Program-made: the position numbers and the translations under genes
The notes under the pieces: generated by a model
Told to the model about the DNA's origin: nothing
Seen by the model: the letters and a program-made list of their open reading frames with translations, nothing else
Databases searched by the model: none
Assembly (NCBI GenBank): GCA_002307275.1
Contig: DBTX01000059.1
Span: forward strand, 66,765 to 78,112
Direction: 5' to 3'
DNA: 11,348 nucleotides
From: Hungateiclostridiaceae bacterium UBA1305
GTDB lineage: Bacteria; Bacillota; Clostridia; Acetivibrionales; DTU013
Shown: positions 1 through 6,898 of the stretch, one piece after another
Position numbering within the stretch: the first letter of the stretch is position 1
Layout of the letters: each line of letters starts with the position of its first letter

Positions 1-846
1 TTACTTCTGGTCCTCCTTGCAGGCAGTTTTTATAAATTTGGATTTTTTTCACCGGCAAAAATGCAGGATTCCACAAATAGCGCTGCTTTAGCGATGGAAC
101 AGCCGGCTGCAGCAAAAGATGAGGCATTGGCAAATGATTCAGGGAGTGCATCCAGCACTGAAATGGGTGGAGGTTTGGGGGTTCAGGCAAAGTCTTTTAC
201 TGCACAGGCTCCAGCGATGGCTGCGCCAACTGCCGGGACTGTTGCTGGAGCCGACCGGTCGGCAGCAGTGCAAAACCGTGAAGCAGCTGTGGGCCAACTG
301 GCAGCAGGAGCAGGAACAGAAACGGTAAACAGCAGGCTTTCGACAATAACAGTATCTGCTGAGGACCCGAATACATTTATAGATAAAATTAAATCCCTGG
401 CAGTGGCAAATAATGCTGAAATAGTTGATAATCAATTAACAGTGACCTTTTCCGAAAGCATGACTGCAGCGAAACAGGCCAATGCTGATCAAACAGTTAC
501 AGCTGCAGATTATGCAGGCGGTCCGGAACAGCAGCGATTGTATTTCACTATGCCGGATACGCAGTACGAGCAATTTGCTACTGCCCTGAACAATGAGTTC
601 GGAGCAGCTAATGTGCAGGTTGGAGCATTTGTTACGGAAGATATGACTGAACCTTTGAATCGTGCAATAAAAGAATCAAATGCGCTTGATAACCGCATGC
701 AGGAACTCGAAAAAGAAGACAGTACTAAAAATGCTTCAAAAATGGAAGATCTTAAGGCTCAAAAGGAAGCAGCGGACAAACGGATCGACGAACTCAGGCT
801 TGGAAACGATTTTGTCAATGTCACAATTCTCGTGAACGGGAAATAA
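1..846 (+). CDS. Membrane-anchored DUF4349-like protein, possibly anti-sigma-type (5' end missing)
   Basis: The frame is open from base 1, so the true start lies upstream; 281 residues are visible before the TAA. The first ~17 visible residues (LLLVLLAGSFYKFGFF) look like the end of a transmembrane helix. Residues ~21-110 are a low-complexity linker rich in Ala, Gln, Gly and Ser, as expected of an exported flexible spacer. From ~112 there is a folded part: a beta-type segment (RLSTITVSAEDP), a second segment ending in a YFTMPDTQYEQF-like stretch (~180-192), then a charged probable coiled coil (~221-267) and a final strand (FVNVTILVNG). This order resembles DUF4349 proteins, which sit outside the membrane and often close membrane proteins related to anti-sigma factors. 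The family call rests on architecture, not on a decisive motif. An anti-sigma role would need a zinc-finger or sigma-binding N-terminus in the unseen part. A terminator follows, so this gene ends its transcription unit. Confidence 0.6.
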   Translation, partial: LLLVLLAGSFYKFGFFSPAKMQDSTNSAALAMEQPAAAKDEALANDSGSASSTEMGGGLGVQAKSFTAQAPAMAAPTAGTVAGADRSAAVQNREAAVGQLAAGAGTETVNSRLSTITVSAEDPNTFIDKIKSLAVANNAEIVDNQLTVTFSESMTAAKQANADQTVTAADYAGGPEQQRLYFTMPDTQYEQFATALNNEFGAANVQVGAFVTEDMTEPLNRAIKESNALDNRMQELEKEDSTKNASKMEDLKAQKEAADKRIDELRLGNDFVNVTILVNGK

Positions 847-907
847 TTATTTTCTTTAGAACAGTAAATAATGCAAACTGATGCAAACTTAACAAGTAAA
901 ATACAAT

Positions 908-934
908 GCAGCCATTTACGGCTGCTATTTTTTT
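908..934 (+). terminator. Rho-independent terminator after the DUF4349-like gene
   Basis: A perfect 6-bp stem GCAGCC/GGCTGC (908-913 with 920-925) with a six-base loop is followed by a T-rich run at 926-934. It lies 60 bases past the stop of the upstream gene and separates it from polA. The rest of the 847-1048 gap holds a short tandem repeat of ATGCAAACT (871-879, 881-889) and only a weak candidate polA promoter (TTTACG at 915-920, 17 bases, TAAAAT at 938-943), whose -35 would overlap the terminator stem. Confidence 0.85.
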
Positions 935-1048
935 GTGTAAAATAGAGTGATTCCTTTTTAATCCTTTTTGTTAAATGCTGCAAAAAATAAATGCAGTGTA
1001 ACTGCGTAGAATAATGTACATGGCTATATATCTATCGGAGGGGTTTTT

Positions 1049-3745
1049 ATGAATGCTGACAAATTAATGATCATAGACGGCAACAGTATATTGAACAGGG
1101 CATTTTTCGGACTGCAGGGAGCCCAGATGCTGTCAACTTCGGACGGCATTCATACAAATGCTATTTTTGGCTTTCTGAATATCCTCAACAAATTCATTGA
1201 AGAGGAACATCCTCAATACCTTTGTGTCGCTTTTGACCTGAAAGCTCCGACCTTCAGACACATCGAGTTCAGCGGTTACAAGGCAAAACGCAAGGGTATG
1301 CCTCCGGAACTGGCAGAACAGATGCCCGTGATGAAGGAAGTATTGGATGCGATGAATATAAAACGCCTGGAACTTGAGGGCTTCGAGGCGGATGACATTA
1401 TCGGTTCCATATCCCAGTGCGCTGAACAGAAGGGAATCCAAACGGTTATAGTCACAGGGGACAGGGATTCCCTGCAGCTCGCATCTGAAAATACCCGCAT
1501 ACTCCTGCCTGTAACAAAAGGCGGAAGGCCGGAAACAGAGGTTTACGATCAGGAAGGGGTAATTGCACGCTACGGCGTAACTCCCATGCAGTTCATTGAT
1601 GTGAAAGGACTTATGGGAGACCAGTCCGACAATATACCCGGTGTACCGGGTATTGGAGAAAAGACCGCAATTGAATTGATCAAGACCTTTGGGAGTCTTG
1701 ATAGTATATATGAAAATATTGATAAGGTTGATAGAAAGAGTGTCAGGGAAAAGCTTGAAACCAATCGGGAACTGGCTTTTATGAGCAGGCGCATTGCTAC
1801 GATCGACAGGAACATGCCAACCCTTTGCGCCTTTGATGATCTGAAGAGAAGCAGCTATGACGAGGCAAGATTATTTGACCTTTTTAAAAGGCTGGAGTTC
1901 AAATCACTGATTGTCAAGTATGGGCTGACTCAGGCGGTGTCTGCAGAAACATGCGAACTTCAGGAAATTAAGTATATGACGGTTGATGATCCTATTACAC
2001 TTGCGCAGATTGTCGCGCTGGTGAAGAAATGCGGAGAGGCGGCAATATACCACCTTCTTGAGCGAACCAATGCTTTCGAATATCGTCTTGTGGGATTGGC
2101 ACTCTCCTGGAACGGGGAAAATGTATATGTGAAAATTGGCGGAGGTATTGGAGAGGAGCAGTTTCTGCAGCAATTCGGACCTCTTTTCAGCGATTCGAAA
2201 TTAAAACTATATGGACATGACCTGAAGAGCCTGATCGTCTATTTGAAATGGAAAGGCGCTTCCTTTGACGGGCTCGCCTTTGATACCATGATAGGGGCAT
2301 ATATCCTCAATGCCTCCCAGGATACCTATACAGTTCCTGAATTATCGAAGGGCTATCTGGAACGTTCGATTCCTGATATGGATGAATTGAGCGGTAAGGG
2401 CAGGAGCTTCATACCGTATTCCGAAATTTCCGCAGACAAGCTGTCCGAATCCGCAGTCAGATACAGCAGGACCGTGCTGGATTTGAAAAAAGTCATAGGC
2501 GGGCTGATTCAGGAAAATGGACAGGAAAATCTTTATTACGGGATGGAACTGCCGCTTGTCGAGGTTTTGGCAGATATGGAATACAGAGGCTTTAAGGTCA
2601 ATACGGAAGGCCTCATCCAGTTTTCTGCCCGTCTTGATGATAAAATAGACTGTGCGGCTGAAGATATCTATGCACTTGCGGGTGAAACTTTCAATATTAA
2701 TTCTCCCAAGCAGCTTGGTGTCATCTTATTTGAAAAGCTGGGACTACCTGCTCTGAAGAAAACGAAAACCGGATATTCTACAGATGCGGAGGTGCTCGAA
2801 CAGCTGGCGTCAAAGCATGAGGCGGTATCACGCATATTGGAGTACAGACAGCTTGTCAAGCTAAAGTCCACTTACGCAGAGGGACTGCTTAGCATGGTGA
2901 ATCCTGCAACAGGGCGTATCCACTCAAGCTTTAATCAGACCATCGCTGCAACAGGAAGAATCAGCAGTACCGAACCCAACTTGCAGAATATCCCGATCAG
3001 GCTTGAGATGGGCAGGGAGATCAGAAAGGTATTTGTGCCTGAGAACAGTGAATTTTTGCTGTCTGATGCGGACTATTCCCAGATAGAACTCAGGGTGCTT
3101 GCTCATATTACCGGCGATGAGAATATGATCAAAGCGTTCAGGAATAATGAGGATATACACACTGCAACAGCATCCGGCGTGTTTAAGGTTCCAATGGATC
3201 AGGTCACCTCGCTGCTGCGGTCAAGGGCAAAAGCGGTAAATTTCGGAATCGTTTATGGAATTGGTGATTTCAGTCTTGCAAAGGATCTCGGAATTACAAG
3301 AAAGGAAGCGCGGCTCTATATAGATGAGTACCTTGAACGATATCCCGGAGTGAAGCAATACATGCATAACACGATAGAATTCGGGAACAAAAACGGCTTT
3401 GTCGAGACCATGTTCAACAGGAGAAGGTATCTGCCGGAGCTCAAGTCCAGCAATTTCAACATGAGATCGTTTGGTGAAAGAGTGGCCATGAACATGCCAA
3501 TCCAGGGCAGTGCGGCAGACATCATAAAAATAGCCATGGTGAAGGTATACGGTGAACTGCATTCTCATAATATGAAATCAAGGCTGATACTGCAGGTCCA
3601 TGATGAATTAATCATTGAGACCTATACAAGCGAACGGGAGCAGGTGGAGAAAATACTGCAGGACTGCATGCAGAATGCAGTAAAGCTGGATGTCCCACTG
3701 ATTGCCGAAGTAAAGACAGGTTTAAACTGGTATGAGACAAAATGA
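1049..3745 (+). CDS. polA: DNA polymerase I (5' nuclease plus polymerase; proofreading site degenerate)
   Basis: This enzyme fills gaps and removes RNA primers during lagging-strand synthesis and excision repair. The 898 residues split into three parts. Residues 1-~290 are the 5'-3' nuclease: D10 in MIIDGN, the FEADD segment, TGDRD, and the DNA-binding stretch around D191 and D194 (DQSDNIPGVPGIGEKT). Residues ~310-490 fold like the 3'-5' exonuclease, but the usual DxE motif reads AIYHLLERTN, so proofreading is probably lost, as in several Gram-positive Pol I enzymes. Residues ~510-898 are the polymerase: motif A DYSQIEL with catalytic D675, motif B R724...K728...F732...Y736, and motif C HDE with D852. 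These sit exactly 30 positions before the E. coli residues. Motif B is slightly unusual (GIGDFSLA where GISDFGLA is more common). GGAGGGG at 1037-1043, five bases before the ATG, fixes the start. It heads a run with coaE and the transglycosylase. Confidence 0.98.
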   Translation: MNADKLMIIDGNSILNRAFFGLQGAQMLSTSDGIHTNAIFGFLNILNKFIEEEHPQYLCVAFDLKAPTFRHIEFSGYKAKRKGMPPELAEQMPVMKEVLDAMNIKRLELEGFEADDIIGSISQCAEQKGIQTVIVTGDRDSLQLASENTRILLPVTKGGRPETEVYDQEGVIARYGVTPMQFIDVKGLMGDQSDNIPGVPGIGEKTAIELIKTFGSLDSIYENIDKVDRKSVREKLETNRELAFMSRRIATIDRNMPTLCAFDDLKRSSYDEARLFDLFKRLEFKSLIVKYGLTQAVSAETCELQEIKYMTVDDPITLAQIVALVKKCGEAAIYHLLERTNAFEYRLVGLALSWNGENVYVKIGGGIGEEQFLQQFGPLFSDSKLKLYGHDLKSLIVYLKWKGASFDGLAFDTMIGAYILNASQDTYTVPELSKGYLERSIPDMDELSGKGRSFIPYSEISADKLSESAVRYSRTVLDLKKVIGGLIQENGQENLYYGMELPLVEVLADMEYRGFKVNTEGLIQFSARLDDKIDCAAEDIYALAGETFNINSPKQLGVILFEKLGLPALKKTKTGYSTDAEVLEQLASKHEAVSRILEYRQLVKLKSTYAEGLLSMVNPATGRIHSSFNQTIAATGRISSTEPNLQNIPIRLEMGREIRKVFVPENSEFLLSDADYSQIELRVLAHITGDENMIKAFRNNEDIHTATASGVFKVPMDQVTSLLRSRAKAVNFGIVYGIGDFSLAKDLGITRKEARLYIDEYLERYPGVKQYMHNTIEFGNKNGFVETMFNRRRYLPELKSSNFNMRSFGERVAMNMPIQGSAADIIKIAMVKVYGELHSHNMKSRLILQVHDELIIETYTSEREQVEKILQDCMQNAVKLDVPLIAEVKTGLNWYETK

Positions 3746-3765
3746 AAAGTATTTAGTGATAGATA

Positions 3766-3772
3766 AGGGTGG
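3766..3772 (+). promoter_or_regulatory. Ribosome binding site that decides the coaE start
   Basis: AGGGTGG lies five bases before a TTG at 3778-3780. The in-frame GTG at 3769 overlaps this site and has no good Shine-Dalgarno of its own, so the TTG is preferred. Starting there gives the family-typical N-terminus MKIIGVTGG. Confidence 0.75.
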
Positions 3773-3777
3773 TTTTG

Positions 3778-4386
3778 TTGAAGATAATTGGAGTAACAGG
3801 GGGAATCGGCAGCGGTAAAAGTACCGTTTCCAGTACGCTCAGAGATCTTGGCGCCGCAGTAGTGGACGCTGATGTTATTTCACGCAGCGTGACTTCCAGC
3901 GGCGGAAGGGCATTTGAAGAGCTTGTGGAGTATTTTGGAAATGAGATAGTAAGTGAGAACGGAGAGATCGACAGAGCAAAGCTGGCTTCAATCGCATTTA
4001 ATGACAAGGTTAAGCTCCATGCCCTGAATTGTATTACTCACAAACATGTTGCAGATAAGATAGTTGAAACCGTTGAGTTTCTGAAAGGCTCCGGGATATG
4101 GGATATCATCGTGATTGATGCACCGATTCCTGTAGAAAGGGGCTTTCTGGATCTGGCTGACGAGGTCTGGGTAGCGGTGGCCGATCTGGAAACGAGAATA
4201 AACCGCGTTGTGAAAAGAAGCGGCTATTCGGTTGAGGAGGTTACGAAAAGAATCGGTTCACAGCTCAGGGAAGATGAGTATATCAATATTGCAGATGAAA
4301 CGATATTCAACAACGGTAGTGTAGAGGAACTGGAACAGATCGTAGTCAAGCTGTTCCTGCAGAAGAAACAGGAATGGCAGCGATAG
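3778..4386 (+). CDS. coaE: Dephospho-CoA kinase
   Basis: This enzyme catalyses the last step of coenzyme A synthesis, ATP-dependent phosphorylation of the ribose 3'-hydroxyl of dephospho-CoA, in the cytosol. With the TTG start the protein has 202 residues, normal for the family. The P-loop GGIGSGKST is at 8-16, the substrate-side DAD at 30-32, and the family landmarks FGNEI and GEIDRAKLA follow at ~53-70. The C-terminal segment IADETIFNNGS (171-181) matches the conserved AD-x-x-I-x-N-x-G region. Two spots depart from consensus: the usual Thr/Asn-HP motif reads THKH (88-91), and the region normally close to PLLFE reads PIPVE (116-120). The start lies 32 bases after the polA stop. The next gene's Shine-Dalgarno overlaps this stop codon, suggesting translational coupling. 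A longer start at GTG 3769 is possible but less likely. Confidence 0.93.
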   Translation: MKIIGVTGGIGSGKSTVSSTLRDLGAAVVDADVISRSVTSSGGRAFEELVEYFGNEIVSENGEIDRAKLASIAFNDKVKLHALNCITHKHVADKIVETVEFLKGSGIWDIIVIDAPIPVERGFLDLADEVWVAVADLETRINRVVKRSGYSVEEVTKRIGSQLREDEYINIADETIFNNGSVEELEQIVVKLFLQKKQEWQR

Positions 4387-4391
4387 GGTGG
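4385..4391 (+). promoter_or_regulatory. Ribosome binding site that decides the transglycosylase start
   Basis: AGGGTGG overlaps the coaE stop codon (4384-4386) and stands five bases before a TTG at 4397-4399. Sequence and spacing are the same as at coaE. The alternative GTG at 4388 lies inside the site and is therefore unlikely to be the start. Confidence 0.7.
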
Positions 4392-4396
4392 GTGTT

Positions 4397-4963
4397 TTGA
4401 AACAAAACATAAAAAAACGCATAAGATTTATACTTCTTTTTCTGGCAGCTTCAATTGTAATAATATTGATTCTGGACAATGCTGCCATACGGCTCTACCC
4501 GGTAAAATACCGCAATACTGTGCAAATGTATGCGCAGGAATATAAACTTGACCCATTGCTTGTTTTTGCAATTATAAAAGTGGAGAGCAATTTTAAGCCA
4601 GGCGCTGTTTCGCCTAAAAATGCCAGGGGTCTCATGCAGATTACCGATAAAACAGGAAACTGGGGCGCGCAGATGCTGGATATCGCCAATTACAGCAGCA
4701 GCATGCTATACATTCCTGAAACAAATATACGCATAGGTTGCTGGTATCTATCAACGCTATACGATGAATTCGGTGAAACCGATCTTGTACTGGCAGCATA
4801 CAACGGAGGCAGCGGAAATGTCAGTCAATGGCTTGGCGACAGCCGTTACAGCACTTCCGGCAAGAGTCTTGATCTGATACCGTTCAAGGAAACAGAACAA
4901 TATTTAAAAAAGATAAAGAATAGTTATAAAATATATAAAAAGCTTTACGAAAACCAATTTTAA
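4397..4963 (+). CDS. Membrane-anchored lytic transglycosylase (SLT domain)
   Basis: This is a peptidoglycan lytic transglycosylase that cleaves the MurNAc-GlcNAc bond with formation of 1,6-anhydroMurNAc. From the preferred TTG it has 188 residues. A positive N-terminus (MKQNIKKRIR) and one hydrophobic helix at ~11-26 anchor it with the catalytic part outside. The SLT domain spans ~40-180: the catalytic Glu is E63 in KVESNF, followed by the ARGLMQIT motif (76-83), the NIRIGCWYL stretch, and AAYNGGSGNV, all typical of the Slt70/MltE-like superfamily. The C-terminus is lysine-rich (YLKKIKNSYKIYKK). Translation is probably coupled to coaE through the shared stop/Shine-Dalgarno. The link with polA and coaE looks positional rather than functional. 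Which wall process it serves cannot be told from the sequence. Confidence 0.92.
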   Translation: MKQNIKKRIRFILLFLAASIVIILILDNAAIRLYPVKYRNTVQMYAQEYKLDPLLVFAIIKVESNFKPGAVSPKNARGLMQITDKTGNWGAQMLDIANYSSSMLYIPETNIRIGCWYLSTLYDEFGETDLVLAAYNGGSGNVSQWLGDSRYSTSGKSLDLIPFKETEQYLKKIKNSYKIYKKLYENQF

Positions 4964-5023
4964 TGGTATTTTTATACTATAGACAATATATGAAATTGAG
5001 TAATTTTTAGTGGAGGACAGAGT

Positions 5024-5362
5024 ATGAATGCAGAGATCCTATTTGAAAGAGACATGCTTTATCCAACCAGCAACGGTATAGAATTCGGCAGTATCCACAT
5101 TCAGGTGTTCAGTCCTGACAAAAATGCAAGGGTGCCTTTAGTCATAGAAAGTAAATTCGGCCCTTCACCAGTATTGAACATTGATACAATCGTCAGAATT
5201 ATGCAAAGTGATATATTTGACAGGGTATACATAGATATTAAAAAGAATATTGATATCTATATTAAAGTTGACCCGGAACAATCGGGTAAATACAACAATC
5301 ACAGCCATATCAAAGTACATTTCATTGGCAATGACGTTGAATGCGAGGGCGTTGACAGGTAA
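5024..5362 (+). CDS. Unknown 112-residue protein upstream of a diguanylate cyclase
   Basis: I do not recognise this family. The ATG has a good GGAGG (5012-5016) seven bases upstream and the gene fits the surrounding strand, so it is likely real. The protein has no signal peptide, membrane helix, cysteine or metal-binding cluster. It appears rich in beta strands with alternating hydrophobic residues (SIHIQVF, VPLVIES, VYIDI, IDIYIKV, IKVHFIG). The charge pattern and lack of exported features suggest a small soluble cytosolic domain. It ends 18 bases before the diguanylate cyclase, so the two are probably co-transcribed. That would fit a regulatory or partner role in cyclic-di-GMP signalling, but this is inference from position only. 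The 60-base gap before it contains no convincing promoter, so it could also be read through from the transglycosylase. Confidence 0.75.
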   Translation: MNAEILFERDMLYPTSNGIEFGSIHIQVFSPDKNARVPLVIESKFGPSPVLNIDTIVRIMQSDIFDRVYIDIKKNIDIYIKVDPEQSGKYNNHSHIKVHFIGNDVECEGVDR

Positions 5363-5380
5363 AATCAAGGGCTTGAGCAG

Positions 5381-6514
5381 GTGGTATTTATTATTAAAGA
5401 AAAAACGGAAAATCAAAATACCCTATTTGGCCTAAATAAAAGCAACAATGCTCACGATAAGCACATCGATGTTGTTATGTTGTTTTATCGATGGCTGATT
5501 TTTTTATTTTCAGTAATATTATGCTTCACAGGAACGGGATACAGGGAATATGGCTTTACAATCATTGAATCACTAGCAGTTGCGGCGATCTATAATGGGG
5601 TTGCTACGGCATACATACTCACTGGCGGGAAGAAAAACTACACCATTCAATATCTTGACATAATAGTAATCATGCTACTTGTTCTGTTTTCCGGCGGCAT
5701 CAGATCCGAACTTTTTATATTCACTTTCTTTATTATTGGATTCTGCGGCATCGATAATGATGTTGCGAATACAATGAAAACAGGAATCGTATGCGCAATG
5801 CTTTATACCGTTACATGCATTTTTTCCGATAAGCTTTATCCGGCAGGTATCAACTATGTTTCTCTCGTCATAAGGGATTTTCTTTTCATGATGGCAGCAT
5901 TCTCCATATCAAGAGTATGCTATGAGGTAAAAAGATACGATGATATGCGAAAGAGGGAATTCAGGCTGGCACGTACAGACAAGCTGACAGGTCTTGCAAA
6001 CAGGCATTACTTTGATCAGAAGCTCAAGGAAGAGGTAGAATACGTTGTGAGCAGGGGTTCTGTATTAAATATACTCATGTTCGACCTGGATAATTTTAAA
6101 AGCTTTAATGATACATTTGGACACGTTTCGGGAGATAAACTGCTGGTGCTTTTCTCCGATATTGTCAGGCGGTGCGTACGAAAATCGGATATCCCGGTGC
6201 GGTATGGCGGAGAAGAATTCATGATCATCATAAGAGATCTGGATATTTTTATAGCTAAAAGTGTTGGTGACAGGATCAGGAGACAGCTTGAGAAACAGCG
6301 CATCTACCTTGGTCAGCAGGAAGAAAAGACAAAAGCGACCGTAAGCTGCGGAATCGCGCAGTTCCCAACGCATTCTACCAATATTAAGGATGTCATAGAG
6401 TATGCTGATCAGGCACTTTATTATGCAAAGGAAATAGGCAAGAACATCGTTGTCTGCTTTGATGAGATGGGAAAAAGCCGTGATATGCTCGAAAATGATC
6501 CTTTGAAGAACTGA
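5381..6514 (+). CDS. Membrane diguanylate cyclase (GGDEF domain)
   Basis: This protein makes cyclic di-GMP from two GTP and so probably controls surface or motility behaviour. It has 377 residues. After a polar N-terminus of ~30 residues come about six hydrophobic helices (~32-50, 60-82, 90-107, 110-124, 134-149, 160-180), which I cannot assign to a named sensor family. A short linker leads to the GGDEF domain (~197-365): RTDKLTGLANR (198-208), the metal-binding D235 in FDLDNFK, GGEEF at 276-280, and VSCGIAQFP further on. GGEEF is an active variant. The inhibitory RxxD site is present as R267-K-S-D270, five residues before GGEEF, so product feedback is expected. The GTG at 5381 is chosen because AAGGG (5367-5371) precedes it at a suitable distance; the next in-frame ATG (5477) lacks a site. 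It pairs with the unknown gene just upstream. Confidence 0.93.
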   Translation: MVFIIKEKTENQNTLFGLNKSNNAHDKHIDVVMLFYRWLIFLFSVILCFTGTGYREYGFTIIESLAVAAIYNGVATAYILTGGKKNYTIQYLDIIVIMLLVLFSGGIRSELFIFTFFIIGFCGIDNDVANTMKTGIVCAMLYTVTCIFSDKLYPAGINYVSLVIRDFLFMMAAFSISRVCYEVKRYDDMRKREFRLARTDKLTGLANRHYFDQKLKEEVEYVVSRGSVLNILMFDLDNFKSFNDTFGHVSGDKLLVLFSDIVRRCVRKSDIPVRYGGEEFMIIIRDLDIFIAKSVGDRIRRQLEKQRIYLGQQEEKTKATVSCGIAQFPTHSTNIKDVIEYADQALYYAKEIGKNIVVCFDEMGKSRDMLENDPLKN

Positions 6515-6530
6515 AGCTTCTGAAACTTTT

Positions 6531-6545
6531 ATGATCAATGATCAT
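6531..6545. repeat. 15-base palindrome at the convergent junction
   Basis: Seven-base arms ATGATCA and TGATCAT flank one central base. It spans the 27-base gap between the diguanylate cyclase stop and the stop of the minus-strand DUF2304 gene, overlapping the latter. As RNA it could form only a weak AT-rich hairpin. No strong terminator is visible in this gap, so convergent transcripts may overlap here. Confidence 0.5.
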
Positions 6546-6898
6546 TCTGATTCTTTTTTAAGTCGTTCCAACTCCATTTTAATAATACCGATCTCCTGCG
6601 AAAGCGTCTTGACACGGTTCGCGTTTCTTGAAAGCGCTATTGTCAGCGTGAATACGATCAACAGCATGAAAAATATAATAGAGAGAAACAAAGTATTGAC
6701 AGGCTCAATAATATTCAGCAAATTCGACAGGAGCTTCAGCAGATCCGGAAATAGGGCCGTGGCCAGAAGACAAATCCCTGCAAGAAGCCATGCGAGTGAA
6801 TACTTCAATTCTATTTTTTTGTTGCGGAGCATCAGAATGATATAGCTGAGGAACAGCAGGGAAGCGAGGATCATGATTATCTGAAGTCTGTTGTTCAT
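6542..6898 (-). CDS. DUF2304 small membrane protein
   Basis: The 118-residue protein has three hydrophobic helices (~5-24, 34-52, 66-89) and a charged, probably coiled-coil tail (~96-118). The signature is typical of DUF2304: a basic loop with LRNKKIELKYSLAW (24-37), ALFPDLL (48-54), and an ALSRNANRVKTLSQEI-like segment at the last membrane border. DUF2304 genes are often found next to family 2 glycosyltransferases that act on polyprenyl phosphate, and that is the case here: the ATG overlaps the TGA of the upstream glycosyltransferase in an ATGA arrangement, so the two are translationally coupled. The role is inferred to be a membrane partner or anchor of that enzyme; the biochemical function of the family is not established to my knowledge. 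Confidence 0.88.
   Translation of the reverse strand: MNNRLQIIMILASLLFLSYIILMLRNKKIELKYSLAWLLAGICLLATALFPDLLKLLSNLLNIIEPVNTLFLSIIFFMLLIVFTLTIALSRNANRVKTLSQEIGIIKMELERLKKESE

Noticed and set aside
871..889. Tandem ATGCAAACT repeat considered as a regulatory or repeat-array element
   Set aside because: There are only two nine-base copies in an AT-rich gap, with no further copies, so chance is an adequate explanation.
968..1012. Promoter for polA from TTGTTA or TAGAAT
   Set aside because: The boxes do not pair at a 16-18 base spacing; only a weak alternative overlapping the terminator remains.
4953..4977. Possible terminator after the transglycosylase (ACCA/TGGT with T run)
   Set aside because: The stem is only four base pairs and AT-flanked, too weak to call.
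6065..6538. A 157-codon open frame opposite the diguanylate cyclase
   Set aside because: It is the antisense shadow of the conserved GGDEF domain, with an unlikely composition and no ribosome binding site.
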